From assembly GCA_020633055.1 (NCBI GenBank), contig JACKEJ010000013.1:1-64000 (forward strand): DNA of 64,000 nt, in the 5' to 3' direction. Each line of letters begins with the position of its first letter. Position 1 is the stretch's first letter. This stretch comes from Sandaracinaceae bacterium. GTDB lineage: Bacteria > Myxococcota_A > Polyangia > Polyangiales > Houyiibacteriaceae. The position numbers and the translations under genes were made by a program. This document shows, piece after piece, positions 18,754 through 28,200 of this stretch. The notes below the pieces were generated by a model that had not been told where the DNA came from, made no database searches, and saw only the letters and a program-made list of their open reading frames with translations.

Positions 18754-19221
18754 TCAACCGCCCGTGTCGTCGATGAACCCCGCCTCGCCCCCGCCGCGCG
18801 CGTACATCTCGAGCAGCCACGCCTCGGCGTCCTCACGCTTCGTGAACGCGCGCGTCGGGCACGGCGGGCTCGCGGCCCACAGGATGGCCGTCAACATGTG
18901 CCGGTGCAGCGAGGAGTCGAGCAGCACGGCGTACGCGACCAGCAGCTCGCGCACGTCCGCCTCACGACTGCGGAACCACGCCACGAAGCGCTGGCGACGC
19001 GCCGCGTCGGGGCGCGTCCCGCGCAGGTCGTGCAGCGTGACGTGGCGCTTCTTCATGGCGAGCGCCCGCTCGAACGCCTCGAACAAGCTCTCCACGTCGA
19101 TGGCCTCCGGGGGCGCACCCGCGGGTGCAGACACCACTACCAGCGGAAAGCGCGTGAGGTCCGCGCGGTGTCGGAACGTGGCGGTACCCGTGGGTGGCAC
19201 GGTGCGAGGCGGTGGGGTCAT
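18754..19221 (-). CDS. SpoIIAA/STAS-like domain protein, second copy
   Basis: 155 residues, ATG at 19221. An N-terminal strand (LTRFPLVVVSAPAGAPP), a helix of paired charges, HVTLHDLRGTRPD, a RRQRFVAWFRSREADVREL helix, MLTAILWAASPP and a C-terminal KREDAEAWLLEM helix follow the same order as the protein at 1392-1808. Identity is modest, so this is an old duplication. No catalytic residues; presumably a small regulatory or lipid-binding fold. It stands alone, with the intradiol-like gene upstream on the same strand. Confidence 0.7.
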   Translation of the reverse strand: MTPPPRTVPPTGTATFRHRADLTRFPLVVVSAPAGAPPEAIDVESLFEAFERALAMKKRHVTLHDLRGTRPDAARRQRFVAWFRSREADVRELLVAYAVLLDSSLHRHMLTAILWAASPPCPTRAFTKREDAEAWLLEMYARGGGEAGFIDDTGG

Positions 19222-19346
19222 GATTCGCAGATGGACCCGTACGACGTTCGGGCTCCACCTCGAGCGCGTCTGGGCATGCCAAGCCTACACCGCATGCGGC
19301 CGGGCGACACGCGACGGCGCGGATGTCGCCGTCGCGGATGCGTGTA

Positions 19347-20249
19347 CTACATGGGGCCTCCCATGCCAGACCCCTGCATGCTGCAGACGCTGGCCGAGCT
19401 CGAGCGCACGATGATGGTCTTCGAGGCCAGCATCGCGCCGTCGGTCATCTGGGCGACGTCGCACACGTAGGGCGAGGGGTCGTCCTCCCCGCCGACGACG
19501 CCGTCGGTGGCGACGGTCGTGTCCGGTTGCCCGTAGTCGGCGTAGAGCGGCTCGCTCTGGAAGATCGAGGCGACCAGGGCGTCGCTGAAGAACAGCTGGG
19601 AGACCAGCGTGGCCGCCGCCCCGTCTGCAGCGTCGTAGGTCCCCGTCATGATGCGGAAGTGGATGTGGACGCAGCGCCCGGAGTACCAGCCCGGGAAGAC
19701 CGTATCGAAGTCCACGCGCCCGTCGGCGCTCGTCCGCTGATAGCCGCGGAAGTAGCCGGCCTGACGGTCGACCTCGTCTTCGTTGCATGCGGCGTTGATC
19801 TGCCCGGAGTACACGCCGCGGTAGTTGGTGTGCCAGATCTCCACGATGGCGTCCTCCAGGGGCTGGCACGCCTCGTCCAGCACGCGGAGCGCGAGGCGCA
19901 CGGGGATGCCGTCCCATCCGTCGCTCACGTCGGCACGCTCGGGCGAGGTCGTGTGGCAAGGGCCGATGGTGGCCTGGCAGGTCATCACGCACGCGGAGGC
20001 CGCCGCCGTGAAGGGGTCGGGGTAGCTCGCCGCGTCGGTCATCGCGGCGGTGCCGCCCGTCGCCCAGGTCCCGAAGGACGCGGCGCCATCCTGAGGGGTC
20101 GAGGAGTCCGAGCCCGAGCCACCACCGTCGGGCTCGTCGTGGCTGACGGCGCACCCGAGCGTGGAGAGCAGGGGCACGGCCGCGACACCGGCGCCGATGC
20201 GGCGGAGGGCTTCACGGCGGGTGATGCGGAGAGGGGCGTGGCGAGTCAT
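19347..20249 (-). CDS. Exported intradiol ring-cleavage dioxygenase-like protein
   Basis: 300 residues from the ATG at 20249. The N-terminus has a Tat-type RITRREALRRIGAG stretch and then a lipobox-like LSTLGC (Cys about 33), so it is probably exported folded and lipid anchored. The core matches the protocatechuate 3,4-dioxygenase beta/intradiol family: VRLALRVLDEACQPL, VEIWHTNYRGVYSG, GYFRGYQRTSADGRVDF, TVFPGWYSGR and CVHIHFRI. The likely Fe(III) ligands, two Tyr (VYSG and GWYSGR) and two His (HIH), are all present. The family cleaves catechols; extracellular members may act on lignin-derived or siderophore catechols, and that link is a guess here. It is divergent from the two-component system. 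Confidence 0.82.
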   Translation of the reverse strand: MTRHAPLRITRREALRRIGAGVAAVPLLSTLGCAVSHDEPDGGGSGSDSSTPQDGAASFGTWATGGTAAMTDAASYPDPFTAAASACVMTCQATIGPCHTTSPERADVSDGWDGIPVRLALRVLDEACQPLEDAIVEIWHTNYRGVYSGQINAACNEDEVDRQAGYFRGYQRTSADGRVDFDTVFPGWYSGRCVHIHFRIMTGTYDAADGAAATLVSQLFFSDALVASIFQSEPLYADYGQPDTTVATDGVVGGEDDPSPYVCDVAQMTDGAMLASKTIIVRSSSASVCSMQGSGMGGPM

Positions 20250-20313
20250 GCGGGCGGTCCTTTCGAGAGGCGAATCCATGACCACCACGCTGCCGCGCCC
20301 ACGTGCTGCTCCC

Positions 20314-20340
20314 GTTGCGCGCATGTTGCGGAATGTTTCC
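20314..20340 (+). promoter_or_regulatory. Helically phased direct repeats before the response regulator
   Basis: GTTGCG at 20314 and 20325 and GTTTCC at 20335 are spaced 11 and 10 bp, one DNA turn, as is usual for OmpR/PhoB-type dimers. They lie 40-66 bp before the regulator's start and between it and the divergent dioxygenase gene, so autoregulation or control of both genes is plausible. Confidence 0.4.
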
Positions 20341-20379
20341 GTCCTTCCCAACGCGCACGCGCCCGGCCATGGTGGAGAC

Positions 20380-21099
20380 GTGACCGACGCCACCGGCAGC
20401 GATCTCTCGGTCGTCCTCGTCGAGGACGACGAACGCCTCGCGACGTTGACGGCACGCTACCTGCGCTCTCACGGCGTGCTGGTGCACGTCGTCACGCGCG
20501 GAGACGCGGCCGAGCGTGAGGTCCTCGCCCTGCGGCCAGACGTGGTCCTGCTCGACCTGAGCCTGCCTGGAGTAGATGGCCTCGAGGTGTGTCGACGGCT
20601 ACGGCAGAAGGTCGACACGCCGATCGTCATGGTCACGGCGCGCGACGAGGAGGTCGACCGGGTGCTGGGGCTCGAGGGCGGGGCCGACGACTACGTGACG
20701 AAGCCGTTCTCGCCGCGCGAGCTGCTGGCCCGCGTCCGCGCCCAAGCGCGGAGGGCCCGCGGCAAGGTCGGACCAGGGCCGGCGAGGATTCGGGTCGGCG
20801 CCCTCGAGGTGGACACGGGGACGCGCAGCGCGAGCTTGTCGGGTCAGGAGATCACACTGACCACCTACGAGTTCGACCTGCTGCGTGCGCTGGCGGAACG
20901 CGCCGGGAGGGTCCTCACCCGCGAGACGCTGATGACCCTGGTGCGCGGCGCCCCTGACGAGGCCTTCGAGCGGACGGTGGACGTACACGTCTCGCGCCTG
21001 CGGCAGAAGCTCGGCGACGACCCGCGCAACCCCCGCTGGCTGAAGACCATCCGTGGGGTGGGCTACGCCCTGGTCGACGGTGCGGACGGTGCTGGATGA
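20380..21099 (+). CDS. OmpR/PhoB-family response regulator (RstA-like)
   Basis: 239 residues from the GTG at 20380, with a GGTGGAG ribosome site; upstream in-frame ATGs would add a disordered tail. The receiver domain (about 8-125) has acidic residues VEDDE, phospho-acceptor Asp in VVLLDLSLPG (about 58), Thr in VMVTARD and Lys in VTKPFSP. A winged-helix DNA-binding domain (about 140-232) shows LTTYEFDLLRALAERAGRVL and VDVHVSRLRQKLGDDP ... TIRGVGYALV. Its stop overlaps the histidine kinase start by 4 bp, so they form a pair. The sequence closest to mind is RstA/CpxR. Confidence 0.92.
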   Translation: MTDATGSDLSVVLVEDDERLATLTARYLRSHGVLVHVVTRGDAAEREVLALRPDVVLLDLSLPGVDGLEVCRRLRQKVDTPIVMVTARDEEVDRVLGLEGGADDYVTKPFSPRELLARVRAQARRARGKVGPGPARIRVGALEVDTGTRSASLSGQEITLTTYEFDLLRALAERAGRVLTRETLMTLVRGAPDEAFERTVDVHVSRLRQKLGDDPRNPRWLKTIRGVGYALVDGADGAG

Positions 21100-22367
21100 G
21101 GTCGTTGGGAGCCCGGTTCGCCCTCTTGGCGCTGGCACAGCTGGCGGTCTTCGCCTGTGTGGCGCTGTACATCGCGTTCCTCACGCGACCCGACCACGAC
21201 GGTCACGACGGTCACGAAGAACCCAGCTCGTCCGCGCAGCCAGGACCCCGGCCACACGGCCCTCCGCCGCACCAGGGCTGGCGCGAGCACGAGCCGCCGC
21301 TCCATGGCCCTCCCCGTGGCGCGCCTCCCGCGCCCGACCCCCAGCGTCCCCCGCAGGCGCGCACGCGGCCGCCGACGCCCCTCTTCATGGGTCCACTGTT
21401 GACGTTGCTGGCCGGCGCGGTCGTGTTCGCGGCGGGCGGGTTCCTCACAGCGCGGTGGATCGTGCGTCCCCTCCGGCGGCTCAACGACGCCGCGCGAGCG
21501 TTCGGCGCGGGCCAGCTGGGTGCGCGGGCCAACCTGCAGCGGGAGGACGAGCTCGGGGAGGTCGCCCAGAGCTTCGACGAGATGGCCGATCGGATCGCGC
21601 ACCTGCTACGCGTGGAGCGCGAGCTGATGGCGAACGTCTCGCACGAGCTGCGCACACCGCTCGCGCGCATCCGCGTCGCCGTCGAGCTCGCGGCGGAGGG
21701 GCGCGGCGACGCCGAGGAGACGCGCGAGACCCTCTCGGACATCGCCGTGGACCTCGACGAGCTCGAGTCCATCGTGGGCGACGTCCTCATGACCGCGCGG
21801 CTGGACGCGCTGGGCCCAGAGGGTGCGTTTCCCATCGGTGAGCGCCGCCGCGTGCCACTCGTGGACGTGGTCGAGCACGCCGTGCGGCGCTGCCGCACCC
21901 GCTACCCGGAGCGTCCGATCGCGCTCCATCCGACGGTCCTCGGCGCTGCCGCTCCCGAGGTGCTCGCCGACGAGAGGCTGCTCCGGCGGGCGCTCGAGAA
22001 CCTGATCGACAACGCGCACAAGTACACCCCTGACGCAGGCTCACCGATCGACGTCTCGATCGCGGCCGACGCCGCCCACCTCCGCATCGAGGTGCGCGAC
22101 CGGGGCATGGGCATCGCGCCCGAGGACCTCACGCGGGTGCGGGAGCCCTTCTACCGCGCCGACCGGAGCCGCTCGCGGGGCACCGGCGGCGTGGGCCTCG
22201 GCCTTTCGCTCGTCGACCGCGTCGTCGCCGCGCATGCGGGCACGCTGAGCCTCGAGAGCGCGCTGGGCGTGGGGACGACGGTCCGGGTGACTCTCCCGCG
22301 CTGTGCCGCGACGGATGCCCTCGACGGACCGCCGGATCGACAGGCCGACGCAGAGCGCTCGAGATAG
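21096..22367 (+). CDS. Sensor histidine kinase with His/Pro-rich periplasmic loop
   Basis: 423 residues. TM1 about 8-30; a periplasmic loop about 31-98 that is almost wholly His, Pro, Gly and Asp (HDGHDGHEE, HGPPPHQGW, HEPPLHGPP); TM2 about 100-122; HAMP to about 175; HisKA with VSHELRTPLARIR (phospho-His about 182); HATPase with ENLIDNAHKYTP, DRGMGIAP and GVGLGLSLV. The loop resembles metal-chelating sequences, so a metal or envelope-stress signal is proposed (inference). It phosphorylates the regulator encoded just upstream; the ATG overlaps its stop. Confidence 0.9.
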   Translation: MRSLGARFALLALAQLAVFACVALYIAFLTRPDHDGHDGHEEPSSSAQPGPRPHGPPPHQGWREHEPPLHGPPRGAPPAPDPQRPPQARTRPPTPLFMGPLLTLLAGAVVFAAGGFLTARWIVRPLRRLNDAARAFGAGQLGARANLQREDELGEVAQSFDEMADRIAHLLRVERELMANVSHELRTPLARIRVAVELAAEGRGDAEETRETLSDIAVDLDELESIVGDVLMTARLDALGPEGAFPIGERRRVPLVDVVEHAVRRCRTRYPERPIALHPTVLGAAAPEVLADERLLRRALENLIDNAHKYTPDAGSPIDVSIAADAAHLRIEVRDRGMGIAPEDLTRVREPFYRADRSRSRGTGGVGLGLSLVDRVVAAHAGTLSLESALGVGTTVRVTLPRCAATDALDGPPDRQADAERSR

Positions 22368-22469
22368 GCACGTTGGGTTTCGTGGGCGGACGAGCGACCA
22401 CCGAGCATCGGGACGCGGACGGGTGTGTTCCCCATCACCGCGCTGAGCCGCTGCCGCGTGCGTTCCCGT

Positions 22470-23759
22470 TCAGCCCGGTGTGCTTCGTCCGCGTGCGACC
22501 CCGCCGCGCGTGGCACGCTTCTTTGGCGTACGCTGCAGCGGCGCTCGCCCGAGCCACGCCCGCTCGCCCCAGGGGCACGTGAAGGCCTCGGGCTTGGTCA
22601 GGATCCACAGCACGGGCACGGGCGGCGGCGCGTCCGGTGTGGGGCCGTCTCCGTCCGTGAAGTAGATGACGCCCTCGACGCCGTGCGCGGCCAGCAGCGG
22701 TCCTGCGAAGACGGGTCGGAGATCCGTGCCGCCGCGCCCCATCACGTTGGTCAGCCCGCCGTCCCACGCGTACACGCGCGCGACCCGCGTGTCGCACTCG
22801 GCCACGGTGAGCGTGGCGTGTTGCGCGAGCTCCCCCAGCTGTCGCGCGATCTCCGCCAGCTCGGGCCCGGTCATGCTCATGGACGTGTCGATCACCACCA
22901 GCAGCCGCGGCTTGACCAGGACACGCGGCGAGTACGTCCTGCCTGGGACCTCACCGACACGACCCGGGAAGCGGCGGTTGGGTCGGGCGTAGGTGTGCAC
23001 CGGGGCCCGCGCCCGCGCGACGAACATGCGCAGCGCGGTCTTCCAGTCGAGGTAGCGCTCGGCGCGGCCCAGCACGCCGGTCAGCGCCTCGATCAGGCTG
23101 CCGGGGTCCTTCCCCGCGCACAGCACGCCGGGCGTGTCGTCGCCGTCCCCCGCCCGGAGCTCACCCGCCTCCACGGCGGCGCGTTGGATGAGCTGACGTG
23201 TCTGCTCGAGGGCGCCCGGCTGGGTGTCGCCGCGGCGCAAGTAGCGGTGGTCGTCCGCGCGCTCTCCGGCACCCTGCTCGCGCCCGCTCCCCCCTGACGC
23301 GGGCGCGGTCCCCTCCCCGAACGCGGCAACCAGCCGCTCGTAGCGCTCGAGGGTGCTCTGCCCCGCGCGCAGCCCGATCGACGCGTAGGGTCGCCACGTG
23401 ATCGGGTCGGGCAGCGGCTCTTCGATGTACTCGTTGGCCGACATCTCGATGGCGAGGTCCATCAGCTCCACGTCGCACAGACCGTGAAAGCGTGGGTGCG
23501 TCAGGTGCCCGAGCACCACGTGATGCACCTCGTGGAGCAGCACACCGAGCAGGTACTGTGGCTCGCGCAGGAAGGCGTCCACGTTGACGTGCAGGTAGAA
23601 GCCCCCGCCCTCGAGCGAGACCGCCATGCGCTTCACCGATGGGTCGGCGACGGGCGTCAGCTGCCCGAGGACGGCCGCGTAGAACGGGTAGCGCGCGAGG
23701 AACACGGGCGCGCGTACGAACGCGTCGAGCCACACGTCGATGTCGCTGCGCGGGGTCAT
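22470..23759 (-). CDS. vWA-like metallopeptidase-type protein (DUF2201-like)
   Basis: 429 residues from the ATG at 23759, overlapping the MoxR stop (ATGA). The N-terminal half (about 1-240) has a zincin-like motif LLHEVHHVVLGHLTHP (HExxH, about 90) and matches the putative metallopeptidase domain DUF2201_N. The C-terminal half has a vWA-like VWA fold with PRLLVVIDTSMSMTG (MIDAS DTSMS), MGRGGTDLRPVF and EGVIYFTDGDG. Such proteins pair with MoxR ATPases, which probably remodel or insert metals into partner proteins. Cytoplasmic; substrate unknown. Confidence 0.82.
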   Translation of the reverse strand: MTPRSDIDVWLDAFVRAPVFLARYPFYAAVLGQLTPVADPSVKRMAVSLEGGGFYLHVNVDAFLREPQYLLGVLLHEVHHVVLGHLTHPRFHGLCDVELMDLAIEMSANEYIEEPLPDPITWRPYASIGLRAGQSTLERYERLVAAFGEGTAPASGGSGREQGAGERADDHRYLRRGDTQPGALEQTRQLIQRAAVEAGELRAGDGDDTPGVLCAGKDPGSLIEALTGVLGRAERYLDWKTALRMFVARARAPVHTYARPNRRFPGRVGEVPGRTYSPRVLVKPRLLVVIDTSMSMTGPELAEIARQLGELAQHATLTVAECDTRVARVYAWDGGLTNVMGRGGTDLRPVFAGPLLAAHGVEGVIYFTDGDGPTPDAPPPVPVLWILTKPEAFTCPWGERAWLGRAPLQRTPKKRATRGGVARGRSTPG

Positions 23760-25066
23760 CGCGGGCGAATGGGGGTGATGCCGAGCTTCTTCATGGTGTC
23801 GACCAGCGGCAGCGCCCAGCGCTCCTTCAGCTGCAGCAGGAGCTGCCCGAGCGACGCCCGGGCCACGTTGCTCTTGCGCAGCTCGGTGGCCGACGCCTGC
23901 TGCTCGAGGTGCGCCCGCAGCGCGGTCACGGCCAGCCCCGCGCGGTGCTGCTCGAGCGGGTTGGCGCACCACGCGAGCATTTTCGTCTCTGCCGCGCTCC
24001 CGGCGTAGTTGTGCAGCAGCTCGGCCGGGGTGACCGCGACGAGGGCCGTGGCCGTCGGGTTGTGCCCCAGGGCATCCTGGAGGCGCTCGCGCTGATCCCC
24101 TGGCAGGTCCGCCAACAGCGCCTCGAAGGACGCGAGCGAGAGGCGCTTCTGCGCGACGAGCACGCCCGCTTCGGGCCCGGCGAGCAGGCGCTCGAGGCGC
24201 GTGGTCAGCTCGTCCAGCAGGTCCGTCCGACCGCCCTCGCGGTAGCCCTTGATCTCGCGCGCCAGCGGGGAACGTGGCTCGTACGTGGAGAGCAGCGCGC
24301 GCACGTCGAACGGCAGCGGGCTCGACCACTTGTCGCGTCCCGCCACGAGCAGCTCGACCCACGCCCCGGGCAGATAGCCACCGAGCGCGTCGCGCAGCAG
24401 CCCCCCGTCCGCGACCTCGGCGGGGGTCAGCGCGCCGAGCACCTGCGACGCGTACACCCACGTGCGCGGCGGCACCTCGTCGAGGATGCGCGCATGGGAC
24501 TGCGCCAGCTCGACGATGGCGGGGTGCACGCCGCTCACCTGGGCCCAGGCGAGCCAGGCAGCGCGGTCGGCGCAGACCGAGAGGTTCATGAAGCGCGCAC
24601 GCAGCGCCCGGTCGAGCGGCGTGACCTGATAGTCGGCGGTCTCGGGGTTCACGGCGGCGAAGCACACCCACCCCTCGGGCAGCACGTACTCGTGCAGCCG
24701 ACGCGCCGTGAGGAGCTGCAGCGCGGGCTGCTGGATGTAGCGCTCGGCCCGGTTCAGCTCCTCCAGCATCAGGATGCCCGCGCCCCCCTCGGGCAGGATC
24801 TGGGGCAACGCGTAGGTGGTGCGACCGTTCGCGACGACGGGCAGCCCCACGAGGTCGGGGGGCTCCAGCAGGCTCAGGTCCAGCACGACCGTGGCGACGC
24901 CGAGCCGCTCCGCCACGTGGCGCACGATCTCGCTCTTGCCGATGCCCGTGGGCCCCTCGAGCAGCACGGCACGGCGCGCGCGGTAGGCGACCTCCAGCAC
25001 CGCCTCGAGGCGAGGTCCAAGGGGGATGGCGAGGGGGCGCGTCTCGGGGAGCTCGGTCTTGGGCAC
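23756..25066 (-). CDS. MoxR-family AAA ATPase
   Basis: 436 residues from the GTG at 25066; the frame is open further upstream but crosses into the kinase promoter region. Walker A EGPTGIGKSEIV (about 38-49), Walker B ILMLEELNRAE, sensor 1 FAAVNPET and sensor 2/arginine finger region LDRALRARFMN. A C-terminal helical region (about 230-436) ends in ITPIRPR. It works as an ATP-driven chaperone with the vWA/metallopeptidase partner encoded immediately downstream. Divergent from the kinase gene. Confidence 0.88.
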   Translation of the reverse strand: MPKTELPETRPLAIPLGPRLEAVLEVAYRARRAVLLEGPTGIGKSEIVRHVAERLGVATVVLDLSLLEPPDLVGLPVVANGRTTYALPQILPEGGAGILMLEELNRAERYIQQPALQLLTARRLHEYVLPEGWVCFAAVNPETADYQVTPLDRALRARFMNLSVCADRAAWLAWAQVSGVHPAIVELAQSHARILDEVPPRTWVYASQVLGALTPAEVADGGLLRDALGGYLPGAWVELLVAGRDKWSSPLPFDVRALLSTYEPRSPLAREIKGYREGGRTDLLDELTTRLERLLAGPEAGVLVAQKRLSLASFEALLADLPGDQRERLQDALGHNPTATALVAVTPAELLHNYAGSAAETKMLAWCANPLEQHRAGLAVTALRAHLEQQASATELRKSNVARASLGQLLLQLKERWALPLVDTMKKLGITPIRPR

Positions 25067-25197
25067 ACCGCGGTGTAGCGCACGAGCAGAACGACGCAGC
25101 TCGCCTGGTCGAGCTGGCCCGTGAGCATGGCGCCTGACGAGCTGCGGCGTGTTGCGACCCGTTGGGGCCAGTGGCCGCCGTGGCTGCCGGACGCGCG

Positions 25198-25247
25198 GAT
25201 CACCGCACTTGTGCAAAAATCGCACACAAGCGCAATTCTTGGTGATC
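25198..25247. promoter_or_regulatory. Nested inverted repeat in an A/T-rich island
   Basis: Outer arms GATCACC/GGTGATC and inner arms CTTGTG/CACAAG enclose CAAAAATCGCA. TTGTGC at 25209 can serve as a -35 element. It lies in the moxR/kinase divergent region, 36 bp before the ATG at 25283, and argues that the kinase starts there rather than at the in-frame GTG at 25121. Confidence 0.45.
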
Positions 25248-25282
25248 TGGGCGCCCCGAGTGGTGCTAGCGTGTGCAGGTCG

Positions 25283-28200
25283 ATGCTCAACGACCAACGA
25301 CGACTCGGGCAGGGTGGCCGCTTCGAGGTCGTGTCCCGGCTGGGGGCCGGCGGCATGGGCACCGTCTTTCAAGTGCTCGATCGGGAGCGCGGCACGCGTC
25401 TGGCGCTGAAGACGGTGGGCGCCGTGGACGGCGACATGCTGCTGCGTTTCAAGCGGGAGTTCCGCGCGCTGCAGGACCTGAACCACCCGAACATCATCGG
25501 CTACGGCGAGCTGTTCGAGAACGAGGGCGAGTGGTTCTACACGATGGACCTGATCGAGGGGGTCAACTTCCTCCAGTACGTGCGCAACACGCCGTACGTC
25601 GGGGCCCCCACACGACCGGACGAGGACGCCCCGAGCAGCCGCGGTGGGGACGCGCCGCGGGATGACGGGCGTGCTGCGGACGCATGCAACGACGGCGCCG
25701 CGAACGACCCTCCGACCGCGTCCATGGCCCCCTTGGTGATGAGCTCAGAGGCTGCTCGCGGGGACGAGGAGGGCACGGTCGCGCCAGCGTCCCGAGCCCG
25801 GACACGCGGTGGCGTCGCGAACTTCGACGAGGCCCGGCTGCGCGCGGCGCTCGCTCAGCTGGCCGCTGGCCTCACCGCCATCCACACCGCCCACAAGGTG
25901 CACCGCGACATCAAGCCCTCCAACATCCTGGTGACCCCCGAGGGACGCGCCGTGCTGCTGGACTTCGGCTTGGTGACCGACGTTCACGACGGGCAGCAGG
26001 TCACGGACGTCGGCGCCTACGGGACGTATCCCTACATGTCCCCGGAGCAGGCCGCGGGGCTGCCGCTCGACCCACGCTCCGACATGTACAGCGTCGGTGT
26101 GGTGCTGTTCCAATCGATGACCGGCGAGCTCCCCTTCCCGGGCAAGGGCGTGAGCGCGCTGATGGCGAAGATCCACGTGGACGCACCAGACCCGTCACGG
26201 CTGGTGGATGGGCTGCCGCCCGACCTGGTGCAGCTGTGCAACCAGCTGCTGGCCCGTGACCCGGTGCTGCGTCCCACCGCCCAAGAGGTGCTCAGCCGCG
26301 CAGGCGCGCCCGGCATGGGCGAGCCGATCTCCAGCACCTCGCACACCACCGGAGCCCACGCGAGCACGTTCGTGGGGCGCCGGGCCGAGCTCGCTCAGCT
26401 GGACGCCGCCCTCGCGCGCGCCGAGGAGGGAGAGCCCGTCACGTTGGTGATCGAGGGACAGTCGGGCGTCGGCAAGTCGGAGCTTCTGGACCAATTCGAG
26501 CGGGAGCTGCGCCGCCGTCGCCCGGAGGTCGCCGTGCTGCGGGGGCGCTGCTTCGCGCGCGAGGCGGTCCCCTACAAGTCGTTCGACGCGATCATGGACG
26601 GCCTGAGCGGGTTCCTCGCGCGGATGCCCATCGACGAGCAGCGACGCATGGTGCCGCGCCATGACGAGCTGCTGGCGCGCGCGTTCCCCGTGCTCAAGCG
26701 CGTCGAGCTGTTCACCGACCCGCGCCAGGCGCGCGAGCAGGTGCGCGACCCACAGGAGCAGCGCGGTCGCGTGTTCACCGCGGTGCGCACGCTGTTCACG
26801 CGGCTCGCGTCCACCACGCCGCTGGTGGTGTTCATGGAGGACCTGCAGTGGCTCGACGACGACAGCCGCAGCCTGCTGGGTGAGCTCCTGCGCGAACCGC
26901 AGCCGCCTGCGCTGCTGTTCGTGGGGACGGTGCGCACCGTCCGCGCCGCGGCGAACGCGCCGCAGTCGGGCAGCGACCCGAACCTGCTGGGCGGGCTGCC
27001 CTTCGAGTCCGTGCCGCTCCACCCTCTCTCGGACGACGACGCCCTCGAGCTGGCGCGCGCGCTGCTGGGTGGCGACGAGTCCGCGACGCCGCGCGCGCTG
27101 GCCATCGTGCGCGAGTCGCATGGGCACCCGCTGTTCATCGACGAGCTGGCGCGCCACACGGGCGCCTCCGCGCCGGAGGGGCACGGGGCGCTCCAGCTCG
27201 AGGACGCCATCCGCGCCCGCGTGGCCGCCCTGGGGGAGGACGCCGAGGCGCTGCTGCACGTGCTGGCCGTGGCCGGTGGGCCCATCACGCTGGACGTGCT
27301 CGCGCGGGCCGCGCAGCGTGACAACCAGCGCGTCATGCGGGCCGCGAGCGTGTGTCGTATCCAGCGGCTGGTGCGCATGAGCGGCGTGCGCCACGACGAC
27401 ACGGTCGAACTCTACCACGACCGCATCACGCGGGCGCTTCGTCAGCGACTCGCAGGCGACGAGATCACGCGCGGTCACGAGCGCATCGCGCGCACGCTCG
27501 AGGTGGACCGTGACCCCGACCCGATGACGCTGGCCACGCACTGGGCGGGCGCCGGCGAGCGAGAGAAGGCGGCGCGCTACGCCGTGCGTGCGGCCGAGCG
27601 GGCGAACGAGGCGCTCGCCTTCGACCGCGCCGCGGCGCTGTTCAAGTGGTCGCTCGAGCTGCACCCCGGCACGGGCGAGGGGCTCGAAGGCCGTCGCGAG
27701 AAGCTCGCGCATGCGCTCGCCAACGCTGGGCGCGGCGCCGACGCCGGGAGGAGCTATTTGGCGGCCGTCGAGGGGGCACCCGAAGCCCTGGCGATCGACC
27801 TGCGCCGCCGCGCTGCGGAGCAGTTCCTGCTGAGCGGCCACGTCCGTCGCGGCATCGAGAGCTTCAAGCCGCTGCTGGCCATGCTGGGCATCCCCTACCA
27901 CCCGAGCCCGCTGCGCACCGTGTGGAGCATCATCCTGATCCGGATGCGGCTGCTGTTTCGACGCGGGCGGTTCACGGAGCGAGACGAGTCCATGGTGCCT
28001 CCCAATGAACGCCTGCGGGTGGACACCGCGCACTCGGTCGCGGTCGGGCTCGCCGCGACGGACACCATCCACGGCTTCGACTACTACGGGCGCGCGCTGC
28101 TGCTCGCCCTGCAGCTGGGCGAGCCCGGGCGCGTGGCCGTCGAGTTCGCGATGGAGGCCGCGCAGCTGGTCACCCCGAACGGCAAGAGGAAGCGGCGGGC

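Noticed and set aside
25121..25282. In-frame GTG at 25121 as the kinase start
   Set aside because: The extra 54 residues have no domain, and the A/T-rich nested palindrome looks like the promoter. The ATG at 25283 begins just before the kinase fold.
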